This document shows positions 1 through 6,551 of a stretch of DNA of 35,941 bases, piece by piece; positions within the stretch are counted from its first letter, which is position 1; every line of letters starts with the position of its first letter. The translations under genes were made by a program, and so were the position numbers. A model generated the notes under the pieces. That model did not search any database and was not told where the DNA came from. It saw nothing but the letters and a program-made list of their open reading frames with translations. The stretch covers positions 1-35,941 of the forward strand of contig JBHEMZ010000039.1 of the NCBI GenBank assembly GCA_046262315.1. Reading direction: 5' to 3'. Source of the DNA: JACVRM01 sp046262315. GTDB lineage: Bacteria > Actinomycetota > Thermoleophilia > Gaiellales > Gaiellaceae.

Positions 1-232
1 GAGGACACGGGGGAAACCGTGTTTCTCCGTGGGCCCCTTCTTCACGGCTCTCTTCGCAGCGCTGCTGTTTGGGCTGCGGCGGGCAGAGCCCGCCTCCGCC
101 GGTGACGAGACATGCAATCGAGGGAAGAGCATGCCCAGCGGATGAAAATTACGCTGCTCGTCGGGACCGTCGCTCGCCGGCGTGCTGGTGTACCTCCACC
201 GAGACGTCCGCTTTGGGGTCGCGCGCCAGCTG
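1..232. other. Left-edge intergenic region with two hairpins
   Basis: No convincing gene is seen downstream of the M24 peptidase in this stretch. It holds a small hairpin (ACACGG at 5-10 against CCGTGT at 17-22) and a second one (GGCGGGC at 78-84 against GCCCGCC at 88-94). The second lies in a 24-base segment (77-100) that recurs almost unchanged at 12397-12420. Actinobacterial relatives often have efp after this peptidase gene, but no efp start is visible here. Confidence 0.5.
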
Positions 233-1270
233 CTAGTCGAGCGTGACGAGCTCCTTGGTGAACGAGGTCAGCACCTCCGGGCCGTCTTGCCGGACGACGA
301 CGAGGTCCTCGATGCGGATGCCGCCGAGGCCCGGCAGGTAGATGCCCGGCTCGACGCTCGTCACGTTGCATTCGGCAACCGTCTCCGTCGACTCGGTGGA
401 GAGGCGCGGCAGCTCGTGGACGTCGAGGCCGACGCCGTGGCCGAGCCCGTGGCCGAAGTGCTCGCCGTGCCCAGCGGCCTCGACCACCTCGCGGGCGGCA
501 CGGTCGGCGTCCACCCCGCTCACCCCCGGTTGCACGGCCTCGAGCCCTGCCAGCTGGGCGCGCAGGCAAAGCTCGTATCCGTCCGCGAGCTCGCCCGACA
601 GCTCGCCAGCCGCGAAGGTGCGCGTGCAGTCGGAGCAGTAGCCGTCGACGATCGCGCCGGCGTCCACAATGACCGTCTGCCCGCGCTCGATTACCCGGTC
701 GCCCGGCGACGTGTGCGGGCTGGCTCCGTTCGCGCCCGCAGCGACGATGGTGGGGAAAGCGTTGGCGTCGGCGCCGCCCTCGTGGAGAAACGTGTCCATG
801 CGCCAGGCGAGCTCCCGTTCCGTCACGCCGATCACGGGCTCGTGCGCGAGGCGCTCGAAGGCGCGGTTCGTGACGTCCGTCGCGCGGCGGATCGCCTCGA
901 TCTCATCCTCGTCCTTGACCGCGCGCAGGCCCTCGACGAGACCGTTCGTCGGCACGAGCTCGAGCCCTCCCGCCCGCAGGGTCTGCCCGTGCGCGTGCGT
1001 GAGCGTCTCGGCCTCGAACGCGATGCACCCCGAAAGCCGCTGGGCGAGATCGCTCGGCAGCGCTCGCTTTGTGAGCTCGAACTCGACGCCCTCGACCTGC
1101 TCGCCTGCTTCGGCATAGCGGAAATCGGCGAAGAGCCGCACGCGTTCCGGCTCGACGAGCACGGCCGCGTTCGAAGAGCGGAAGCCCGTCAGGTAGCGGA
1201 CGTTGACGAGGTTCGTGACGAGAAGCGGGACGTCGACCGCCGCGCGAACGCGTTGCACGCGCTCGTTCAC
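233..1270 (-). CDS. M24B family Xaa-Pro aminopeptidase/dipeptidase
   Basis: A 345-residue metallopeptidase of the creatinase/aminopeptidase P (M24B) family, which removes residues next to proline. An N-terminal creatinase-like domain (about residues 1-115) precedes the pita-bread catalytic domain. All five expected metal ligands are visible: the two Asp in VDAGAIVDGYCSD, the His in HGLGHGVGLDVHE, the Glu in VEPGIYLPG, and the Glu in GIRIEDLV. The GTG start overlaps the aroQ stop (GTGA), so it is the last gene of the shikimate operon. In many Gram-positive bacteria this peptidase sits between aroQ and efp. PepP-type and PepQ-type activity cannot be told apart from sequence alone, so no symbol is given. 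Confidence 0.9.
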   Translation of the reverse strand: MNERVQRVRAAVDVPLLVTNLVNVRYLTGFRSSNAAVLVEPERVRLFADFRYAEAGEQVEGVEFELTKRALPSDLAQRLSGCIAFEAETLTHAHGQTLRAGGLELVPTNGLVEGLRAVKDEDEIEAIRRATDVTNRAFERLAHEPVIGVTERELAWRMDTFLHEGGADANAFPTIVAAGANGASPHTSPGDRVIERGQTVIVDAGAIVDGYCSDCTRTFAAGELSGELADGYELCLRAQLAGLEAVQPGVSGVDADRAAREVVEAAGHGEHFGHGLGHGVGLDVHELPRLSTESTETVAECNVTSVEPGIYLPGLGGIRIEDLVVVRQDGPEVLTSFTKELVTLD

Positions 1271-1695
1271 GAGCGTCCCACCAGGAAGGCCAGCGCCTCG
1301 CGGTAGCCGACCGGCCCCTTGCCGGCCACCCGGTGCGCGGCGACGCCCTCGAGCACCGAGTGGCGACGCCACTGCTCGCGCGCGTCCACGTCGGACAGGT
1401 GCACTTCGACGACCGGCAGGCCCGTCAGTTCGAGAGCGTCGCGAATGGCCCAGCTGTAGTGCGTCCATGCGCCGGGATTGGCGACGACCCCGCCCGCGCC
1501 GTCGGCCGAGTCGTGGCACATCTCGACGTACTCGCCCTCGTGATTCGTCTGCCGGCAGCGGACGCTGCAACCGAGCTCCGAGGCCCACGCGTAGATCTTC
1601 GTCTCGAGCTCGTCGAGGGACACCCCGCCGTAGAGAGCGGGATCACGTTGCGCCAGGCGGTCGAGGTTGACGCCGTTCAGCACGTCGATGCGCAC
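1267..1695 (-). CDS. aroQ: 3-dehydroquinate dehydratase, type II
   Basis: Catalyses dehydration of 3-dehydroquinate to 3-dehydroshikimate, the third shikimate pathway step. The 142-residue length fits the small dodecameric type II family. Motifs in order are LNGVNLDRLAQRDPALYG, QTNHEG, NPGAWTHYSWAIRDAL and EVHLSDVDAREQWRRHS. Arg17, Tyr22, Asn73, His79, His99, Arg106 and Arg110 align with the known active-site set, each two residues earlier than in the M. tuberculosis enzyme. The GTG start lies 9 bases after the aroKB stop and the gene ends in a GTGA overlap with the peptidase gene, so it is probably translationally coupled in the aroE-aroC-aroKB operon. Confidence 0.96.
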   Translation of the reverse strand: MRIDVLNGVNLDRLAQRDPALYGGVSLDELETKIYAWASELGCSVRCRQTNHEGEYVEMCHDSADGAGGVVANPGAWTHYSWAIRDALELTGLPVVEVHLSDVDAREQWRRHSVLEGVAAHRVAGKGPVGYREALAFLVGRS

Positions 1696-1704
1696 CGCGC
1701 GAGA

Positions 1705-3120
1705 CTACCCGGCGATCAGCGCGTCGAGCTCGGTATGGACGGCCTCGATCGGGACGTCGTCGCGGACAACCGGACGCCCGGGGGCCTCGAGCAGGACGAC
1801 GCGCCCGCCCTTCTTGTCGCGCCGCAGCGCCTCTCGAGCGCGCGCGCGGTCTGCGCGCACGGGACGCGGCTCGAGCACGCGCTCGACGTCGTCCGTCGGC
1901 AGGCCTGACAGCCGCAGCGCGGCGAGCAGCCCGAGCGCCACGGCGTCGCCGTGGCGCACCGCGTAACCGCTGGCGGTCTCGAGAGCGTGCGCGAACGTGT
2001 GACCCAGGTTGAGCACGGCGCGGCCGCCGCGCTCCTCCGGATCGCGGAGGCAGACGCCCGTCTTGTACGCGGCACAGCGGCGCACGAGCTCCTCCTCGCG
2101 AAGCTCCCAGAGCGGCTCGCCGGCAAGCAGGCCCGTCTTCATCACCTCCGCCATGCCCGCGCGGCGCTCGGGCTCCGGGAGCGTGGCGAGGAGCCCGGGG
2201 TCGATCACCGTCGCGACGGGCCAGTGGAAGGCACCGACGAGGTTCTTGCCGTGCGGCAGGTCGAGGCCTGTCTTGCCGCCGATCGCGGCGTCCACCTGCC
2301 CGACGAGCGTGGTCGGCACCGCCGTCCAGGGAATGCCGCGCAGGTGCGTGGCCGCGACGAAACCGGTCACGTCCGTCACGCGGCCCCCGCCCAGGGCGAC
2401 GACCGCGTCCTCGCGGCCGGGGGGCAGCTCGCGCCAGAGCCCTTCCGCGGCCGTGAGAGTCTTCGCCTCCTCGCCGGCCGGCAGCTCATGCGTCGAGAAG
2501 AGGCGGCCTCCGAGCGCCAGCTGGGCGTCCGGACCGTGGATCCCCGCCACGTGCTCGTCCGTCACCAGCGAGACGGGACGATCGCCCGGCACCAGGGTCC
2601 CCAGGCGCTCGAGCGCGCCCGTCTTCACATGAACCGCGCCTGCGGCCAGCACGGCGTCGTCCGCGTCGCGCGCGACCGCGTCAGCCACGTCGCGGTAGAG
2701 CGGGCGGCGCTCCTCGTACAGCGCACGGAAGCGCGACTCGTCGCGAGCGAGCGGCCTCCCCGCACCCCGAGCGCGCTCCCACGCCGTGTCCGCGTCGACG
2801 TCCAGAAGCACCGTCACGGCGCGCCGGCGGAGCACGGCGCGGACGGCTTCCGAGGTGACAGCGCCGCCGCCGAGAGCCAGCACGCACGGTGCATGCACTT
2901 CGAGGGCGCGCACCGTCTCCTCCTCCTCGAAGCGCCGGAACGCCTCCTCGCCGCGGCGGTCGAACTGCTCGGCGATCGTTTCGCCCAGCGCGTCCTCGAG
3001 AGCGGCGTCGACGTCGTGGAACGGCCGGCCGATGCGCTTCGCGACCTCGGCGCCGAGCGTCGTCTTCCCCGCGCCCATGAACCCGACGAGCGCGAGATGC
3101 CGGTCTAAGACGCGCTCCAC
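1705..3120 (-). CDS. aroKB: Bifunctional shikimate kinase/3-dehydroquinate synthase
   Basis: One uninterrupted frame of 471 codons carries two shikimate enzymes. Residues 1 to about 165 are shikimate kinase: P-loop GFMGAGKTT, DVD substrate-binding region, RRGEEAFRRFEEEE, and LALGGGAV. The remainder is dehydroquinate synthase: GGGRVTDVTGFVAA, VPTTLVGQVDAAIGGKTG, GKNLVGAF, RRAGMAEVMKTG, AVLNLGHTFAHALE and HGDAVALG. No stop or frame change separates them; the join is near VHVKTGALERLG. The GTG start at 3120 is the only plausible one before the P-loop and overlaps the aroC 3' end by 16 bases. AroKB fusions of this order are known, for example in Thermotoga. The synthase part is somewhat shorter than stand-alone AroB. 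Confidence 0.93.
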   Translation of the reverse strand: MERVLDRHLALVGFMGAGKTTLGAEVAKRIGRPFHDVDAALEDALGETIAEQFDRRGEEAFRRFEEEETVRALEVHAPCVLALGGGAVTSEAVRAVLRRRAVTVLLDVDADTAWERARGAGRPLARDESRFRALYEERRPLYRDVADAVARDADDAVLAAGAVHVKTGALERLGTLVPGDRPVSLVTDEHVAGIHGPDAQLALGGRLFSTHELPAGEEAKTLTAAEGLWRELPPGREDAVVALGGGRVTDVTGFVAATHLRGIPWTAVPTTLVGQVDAAIGGKTGLDLPHGKNLVGAFHWPVATVIDPGLLATLPEPERRAGMAEVMKTGLLAGEPLWELREEELVRRCAAYKTGVCLRDPEERGGRAVLNLGHTFAHALETASGYAVRHGDAVALGLLAALRLSGLPTDDVERVLEPRPVRADRARAREALRRDKKGGRVVLLEAPGRPVVRDDVPIEAVHTELDALIAG

Positions 3121-4196
3121 GGGATCCGCTCGAGGTAGGCGGCGTGAGCAGCCACGAAGTCGGCGAGCGCGTCGCCGCCGAACTTCTCGCGCGCAGCGCG
3201 GGCGAGCTCCCAGGCGACAACGGCCTCCGCGACCACCGCGAGCGCCTCGACCGCAGACACGTCGCTGCGCTCCACAAGCGCCTCGCCGGGCTCGCCGCTC
3301 GAGAGGTCGACGGAGCGCAGCGGTCGCATGAGCGTCGGCAGCGGCTTCATCGCCGCGCGCGTGACGACAGCCTCGCCGTTCGAGACGCCGCCCTCGATGC
3401 CTCCGGCGCGGTTCGTCTCGCGACGAAGTCCGGGAAGGATCTCGTCGTGCGCCTCCGAGCCGCGCCTGCCCGCAAGCGCGAAGCCTTCCCCCACCTCGAC
3501 GCCCTTGACGGCCTGGATACCCATCAGCGCCCCGGCCAGCCGCGAGTCGAGCCTGTCGGCGGATGTGGCGTACGAGCCGAGGCCCGGCGGGACGCCGGTC
3601 GCCGTGACCTCGACGATCCCCCCGAGCGTGTCGCGCTCCTTGCGCGCGGCGTCGACCGCGACCCGCCGAGCATCCTCGTCGGCCTGGCCGCCGATCTCCA
3701 GAGGACGTCCCGACACCTCGACGCCGATCGCGGCGAGCAGCGCCTTGGCGACCGCGCCGGCAGCCACCGTCATTGCTGTCTGGCGCGCGCTGGCCCGCTC
3801 GAGGGTGTTGCGGACGTCGTGGTGGCCGAACTTGAGCGCGCCCGCGAGGTCGGCGTGGCCCGGACGCGGAAGCGTGATGGGCTTCGCGCCCTTGCCGTGC
3901 GGATCGCCGCCGGGCGGCCAGGGGTTCATCCCCCAAGTCCAGTTTTCGTGGTCGCGGTTTCGCACGACGAGCGCGAGCGGCGTGCCGAGCGTGCGCCCGC
4001 TGCGCAGGCCGGCGAGCACCTCCACCTCGTCCCGTTCCACGCGCTGGCGCGGACTGCGGCCGTAACCCTGTTGGCGCCGTCTGAGATCGGCGTCGACGGC
4101 CGCGCGGTCGAGCTCCAGGCCGGCGGGCAGGCCGGTCACGATGCCGACGAGCGCCGGCCCGTGTGACTCCCCGGCCGTGGCAAGCGTGAGCGTCAC
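3105..4196 (-). CDS. aroC: Chorismate synthase
   Basis: Converts 5-enolpyruvylshikimate-3-phosphate to chorismate using reduced FMN, the last shared step to aromatic amino acids and folate. The 363-residue protein has the family start TLATAGESHGPALVGIVTG, then RRQQGYGRSPRQ, the RPGHADLAGALKFGHHDVRN segment, and ERASARQTAMTVAAGAVAKALL. The C-terminal half holds GGIEGGVSNGEAV and MKPLPTL. The GTG start is set by the family N-terminus and by the GTGA overlap with the aroE stop. It is followed by aroKB with a 16-base overlap. Confidence 0.96.
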   Translation of the reverse strand: MTLTLATAGESHGPALVGIVTGLPAGLELDRAAVDADLRRRQQGYGRSPRQRVERDEVEVLAGLRSGRTLGTPLALVVRNRDHENWTWGMNPWPPGGDPHGKGAKPITLPRPGHADLAGALKFGHHDVRNTLERASARQTAMTVAAGAVAKALLAAIGVEVSGRPLEIGGQADEDARRVAVDAARKERDTLGGIVEVTATGVPPGLGSYATSADRLDSRLAGALMGIQAVKGVEVGEGFALAGRRGSEAHDEILPGLRRETNRAGGIEGGVSNGEAVVTRAAMKPLPTLMRPLRSVDLSSGEPGEALVERSDVSAVEALAVVAEAVVAWELARAAREKFGGDALADFVAAHAAYLERIPWSAS

Positions 4197-4888
4197 GCCG
4201 GCAACCCTACGGCGCGGCGCATGACCTCGACAGGAGCGGCAATGCCGGTCCAGAGCTCGAACGAGGCGGCCCCTTGCGCGACGAGCACCTCGAGCCCCGA
4301 GATGACACGCGCCCCGGCCGCCCGCGCCGCGACCGCGGTCGCAGACTCGGGATAAGGCAAGTCGACGAGCGTCTGATCCGGTCCGAGCTCCGCGAGGATC
4401 TCGTCCCTCGCCGACGTGGCGTTGACGACAAGGTCCGCGCCGCTCACGTCGGGCGGCCACTCCCCGCGCCGTGCATACCGGCGCGGCTCAAGATCGCGGA
4501 GCGCGTGCGCGAACGCTGCGGCCGACCCACCGTCGCCGAGGATGATCGGCCGCCGCGGGTCGAGGTCCTCGACGATCGCGGCGTCCGAGGTCCAGCCCTC
4601 GATTCCCTCGGGGGTGCAGCGCAGAATGTTCACCGAGGGCGCGTCGGTGTCAACGACGTCCAGGCGTGTGGCCGCCAGTTTGTGCGGCGCCGTCACGTTG
4701 GCGCCGGCAAAGCCGAGGGCTCCGAGTCCCACGACCGCGCTCCGGAGCCCTCCCGGAGCGACGTCGCAGGCCACGTAGGCCCAGTCGAGTCCGCGTGCGG
4801 CGAAGGCGGCGTTTTGCATCCGGGGCGAGAGTGAGTGCGCAACCGGGTGGCCGAGCAGCGCCACGAGACGGGTCTCAGCGCCGAGCAT
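4193..4888 (-). CDS. aroE: Shikimate dehydrogenase
   Basis: NADPH-dependent reduction of 3-dehydroshikimate to shikimate. At 231 residues it is shorter than the usual roughly 270. Substrate motifs are intact: Ser-Leu-Ser at 19-21, ANVTAPHK with catalytic Lys70, Asn87 and Asp102 match the positions of the known shikimate-binding set. The dinucleotide fold has GDGGSAAAFAHAL, followed by VVNATS, DLPYP and the closing EVLVAQGAASFELWTG. The usual Asn-Thr-Asp motif reads Thr-Ser-Asp here. The ATG lies directly after a tandem GTGACGAATGC duplication. It is the first gene of the shikimate operon; direct repeats upstream (4977-5012) may be its operator. Confidence 0.93.
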   Translation of the reverse strand: MLGAETRLVALLGHPVAHSLSPRMQNAAFAARGLDWAYVACDVAPGGLRSAVVGLGALGFAGANVTAPHKLAATRLDVVDTDAPSVNILRCTPEGIEGWTSDAAIVEDLDPRRPIILGDGGSAAAFAHALRDLEPRRYARRGEWPPDVSGADLVVNATSARDEILAELGPDQTLVDLPYPESATAVAARAAGARVISGLEVLVAQGAASFELWTGIAAPVEVMRRAVGLPA

Positions 4889-4907
4889 TCGTCACGCATT
4901 CGTCACA
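4886..4907 (-). repeat. Tandem 11-bp duplication over the aroE start
   Basis: The unit GTGACGAATGC (minus-strand sense) occurs twice head to tail and includes the aroE ATG. It offers a second ATG 11 bases upstream in another frame. This may be a recent slip duplication; the downstream ATG is in the aroE frame. Confidence 0.7.
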
Positions 4908-4976
4908 CAGCGGTGCGAATCTCCTCGGTACGATCGAATCGGGGAGGAGGCCACGGGCACCTCGGCGGCCTGTCTC

Positions 4977-5012
4977 TCGAAGACGTGTCTGCACCGTTTT
5001 CGAAGACGTGTC
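4977..5012. promoter_or_regulatory. Direct repeat, candidate operator upstream of aroE
   Basis: The 13-mer TCGAAGACGTGTC occurs perfectly at 4977-4989 and 5000-5012, with starts 23 bases apart (about two helical turns). It lies between mltG and aroE, roughly 90-125 bases before the aroE start. Such spacing is compatible with binding by a dimeric regulator. No regulator is identified. Confidence 0.45.
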
Positions 5013-5036
5013 GCGCCGGTGTGCGAGAGGAGCCAT

Positions 5037-5070
5037 TAGCCGTTCGAGCGGCCAGCCGGTCGAACGGCTA
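5037..5070 (-). terminator. Hairpin at the mltG stop, likely terminator
   Basis: A perfect 11-bp inverted repeat (TAGCCGTTCGA at 5037-5047 against TCGAACGGCTA at 5060-5070) with a 12-base loop begins at the mltG stop codon itself. There is no clear U-tract, as is common for actinobacterial terminators. It would separate the ruvX-mltG transcript from aroE. Confidence 0.55.
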
Positions 5071-5961
5071 GTAGCCGTTCTCCAGCTGGTACTCATCGAA
5101 CTCCTGCTTGCTCGCGGTGAAGAAGTGGTGCTGGCGGTCGGGCTTGCGCACGAAATACAGGTAGTTCGTCTTCTTGGGATGCGCCGCCGCCTGCATCGAT
5201 GCAAGCCCTGGATTCGCGATCGGCCCCGGCGGCAGGCCGGCGTGGATGCGCGTGTTGTAGGGCGTGGGGGCGTCGAGGTGAGACTGACGCAGCGACTCGG
5301 TCGCGGGCACCTTGAGCGCGTAGCGGATCGTCGCGTCGATCCCGAGCGTCATCTGCCGCTTGAGTCGGTTGTAGATCACGGACGACACGAGCGCCCGCTC
5401 GTCCGGGGCGACGACCTCCTTCTCGATCATCGAGGCGATGACGAGGACGTCGTAGGGCGTCAGGTTCTTCGAGCGCGCGTAGCGAAGGTCGACCTTCGCC
5501 CAGTTCGCGCGAAACGCTTTCAGCTGGAGCGCGACGAGCTGCTCCGTCGTTGTGCGGGGCGTGAACGCGTACGTGGCCGGGAAGAGAAAGCCTTCGAGCG
5601 TACGCCGCTTCGCGTCGCGGGCGAAGCGTCCCGGCAAAGACGCGGACGCGGTCAGGCTGAGGTAATCGGCGCGCGAGAGGCGGGTGTTCGCCCCGCGCTC
5701 GCGCCGCGCGATGTCCTTGACGGCCACGATGCGGTCGGCCATCTCCTCGCGGGTGAAGCCCTCCGGGAAGACGATGCGCAACACCTGCTGCGCGGTGGCT
5801 GTCGTCGGTCTCGTCTCCGGCGAGCCGGTCTCGGAAGCGTCGTCCCCACGCACGAGCGCGACGCCCAGCCAGCCGAGCAGCCCAAGCCCTGCGACGAGTA
5901 CGACGAGCGCCACGACGCGCCGGCGCGCGACCTGCGCCTTCGGCGGCGCGCCCAAAGTCAC
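5068..5961 (-). CDS. mltG: Endolytic murein transglycosylase MltG (YceG-like)
   Basis: Cleaves nascent peptidoglycan strands at the membrane and so sets glycan chain length. The 297-residue protein has an N-terminal transmembrane helix (RRVVALVVLVAGLGLLGW), a short linker and the YceG domain. The family signature is clear: ASMIEKEV with the catalytic Glu, VSSVIYNRLKRQMTLGIDAT, then GLPPGPIANPGLASMQAA and YLYFVRKPDRQHHFF. The GTG start shares a GTGA overlap with the ruvX stop, which places the membrane helix correctly. Co-transcription with ruvX next to aroE is the usual order in Gram-positive bacteria. Confidence 0.95.
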   Translation of the reverse strand: MTLGAPPKAQVARRRVVALVVLVAGLGLLGWLGVALVRGDDASETGSPETRPTTATAQQVLRIVFPEGFTREEMADRIVAVKDIARRERGANTRLSRADYLSLTASASLPGRFARDAKRRTLEGFLFPATYAFTPRTTTEQLVALQLKAFRANWAKVDLRYARSKNLTPYDVLVIASMIEKEVVAPDERALVSSVIYNRLKRQMTLGIDATIRYALKVPATESLRQSHLDAPTPYNTRIHAGLPPGPIANPGLASMQAAAHPKKTNYLYFVRKPDRQHHFFTASKQEFDEYQLENGY

Positions 5962-6344
5962 CGCTCCCCCCGGGACTCGCGCCACTGGAGGTAGCCGCTG
6001 AGTAGAAAGGCGGCCGCACGGGCGTCGTCTCCCCCCGCTCCCGCGAGCTTGGTGGTGAAGCGCTCGTCGTACATTTCGACCGGCACGCTCACAGCGCTGC
6101 GCAGCGACTCGAGGAACCTCTGCGTCTCGCGGGCCTGCTCCCCCACCTCGCCACTCAGCGTCAGCGGCAGGCCGACGACGATACGCTCGGCGCCTTCGCG
6201 CTGCACGAGCTCGACCAGCCGTGCGAGCCCCGCCTCGCTCGAGGCGCGCTGGACCACCTCGAGCGGCCGCGCAACGGTTCCGGTCGGGTCTGACACGGCG
6301 ACGCCGGTGCGCGCCGGCCCATAGTCGAGCGCGAGCACCTTCAC
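5958..6344 (-). CDS. ruvX: RuvX/YqgF family putative Holliday junction resolvase
   Basis: A 128-residue RNase H-fold protein of the YqgF family, linked to 16S rRNA 5'-end processing and proposed as a junction resolvase. Acidic catalytic positions sit in LALDYGPARTGVAVSD, IVVGLPLTLSGEVGEQA, YDERFTT and DDARAAAFLLSGYL. The start is GTG at 6344, ten bases after a TACAAT box, so the mRNA probably begins within a few bases of the start codon. It overlaps mltG by GTGA. Confidence 0.94.
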   Translation of the reverse strand: MKVLALDYGPARTGVAVSDPTGTVARPLEVVQRASSEAGLARLVELVQREGAERIVVGLPLTLSGEVGEQARETQRFLESLRSAVSVPVEMYDERFTTKLAGAGGDDARAAAFLLSGYLQWRESRGER

Positions 6345-6551
6345 GGAGCGAAAGATTGTAGGTACCGCCCGCGACAGCGCAGATGTCCGGCCGCTTCCCG
6401 CCCGCGCGGGCCATCCGCGGACGGCCGCCGCCTCGCCGCTCGAAGTCGCCTCGGCTCCGCCGAGGGTATGACGACTTTGCGCGGTTGTGAGGTGGTCGTC
6501 CGAGAGCAGGCACGGCCGACGCCGGCCAAGCCGGCATCGGCGGCGGAGGCA
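6345..6551. repeat. Intergenic region with duplicated alaS 3'-end fragment and hairpin repeat
   Basis: No gene is seen between alaS and ruvX. Bases 6387-6430 match 6611-6654 inside the alaS 3' end at 37 of 44 positions by hand count; both encode a GGRPxMARAGGK stretch on the minus strand. Further on, TATGACGACTTTGCGCGG near 6465 resembles 12341-12389 in the mnmA upstream region. A perfect hairpin GCCGGC-CAA-GCCGGC lies at 6521-6535. The stretch looks like a decayed partial duplication plus a dispersed intergenic element. Confidence 0.6.
6355..6360 (-). promoter_or_regulatory. Predicted -10 box for ruvX-mltG
   Basis: TACAAT on the minus strand, ten bases before the ruvX GTG, predicts a start site within about three bases of the codon. 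No convincing -35 hexamer is seen. It implies ruvX-mltG has its own promoter after alaS. Confidence 0.5.

Noticed and set aside
182..1306. Plus-strand open frame of 374 codons
   Set aside because: It is antisense to the M24 peptidase, whose metal ligands are all present on the minus strand.
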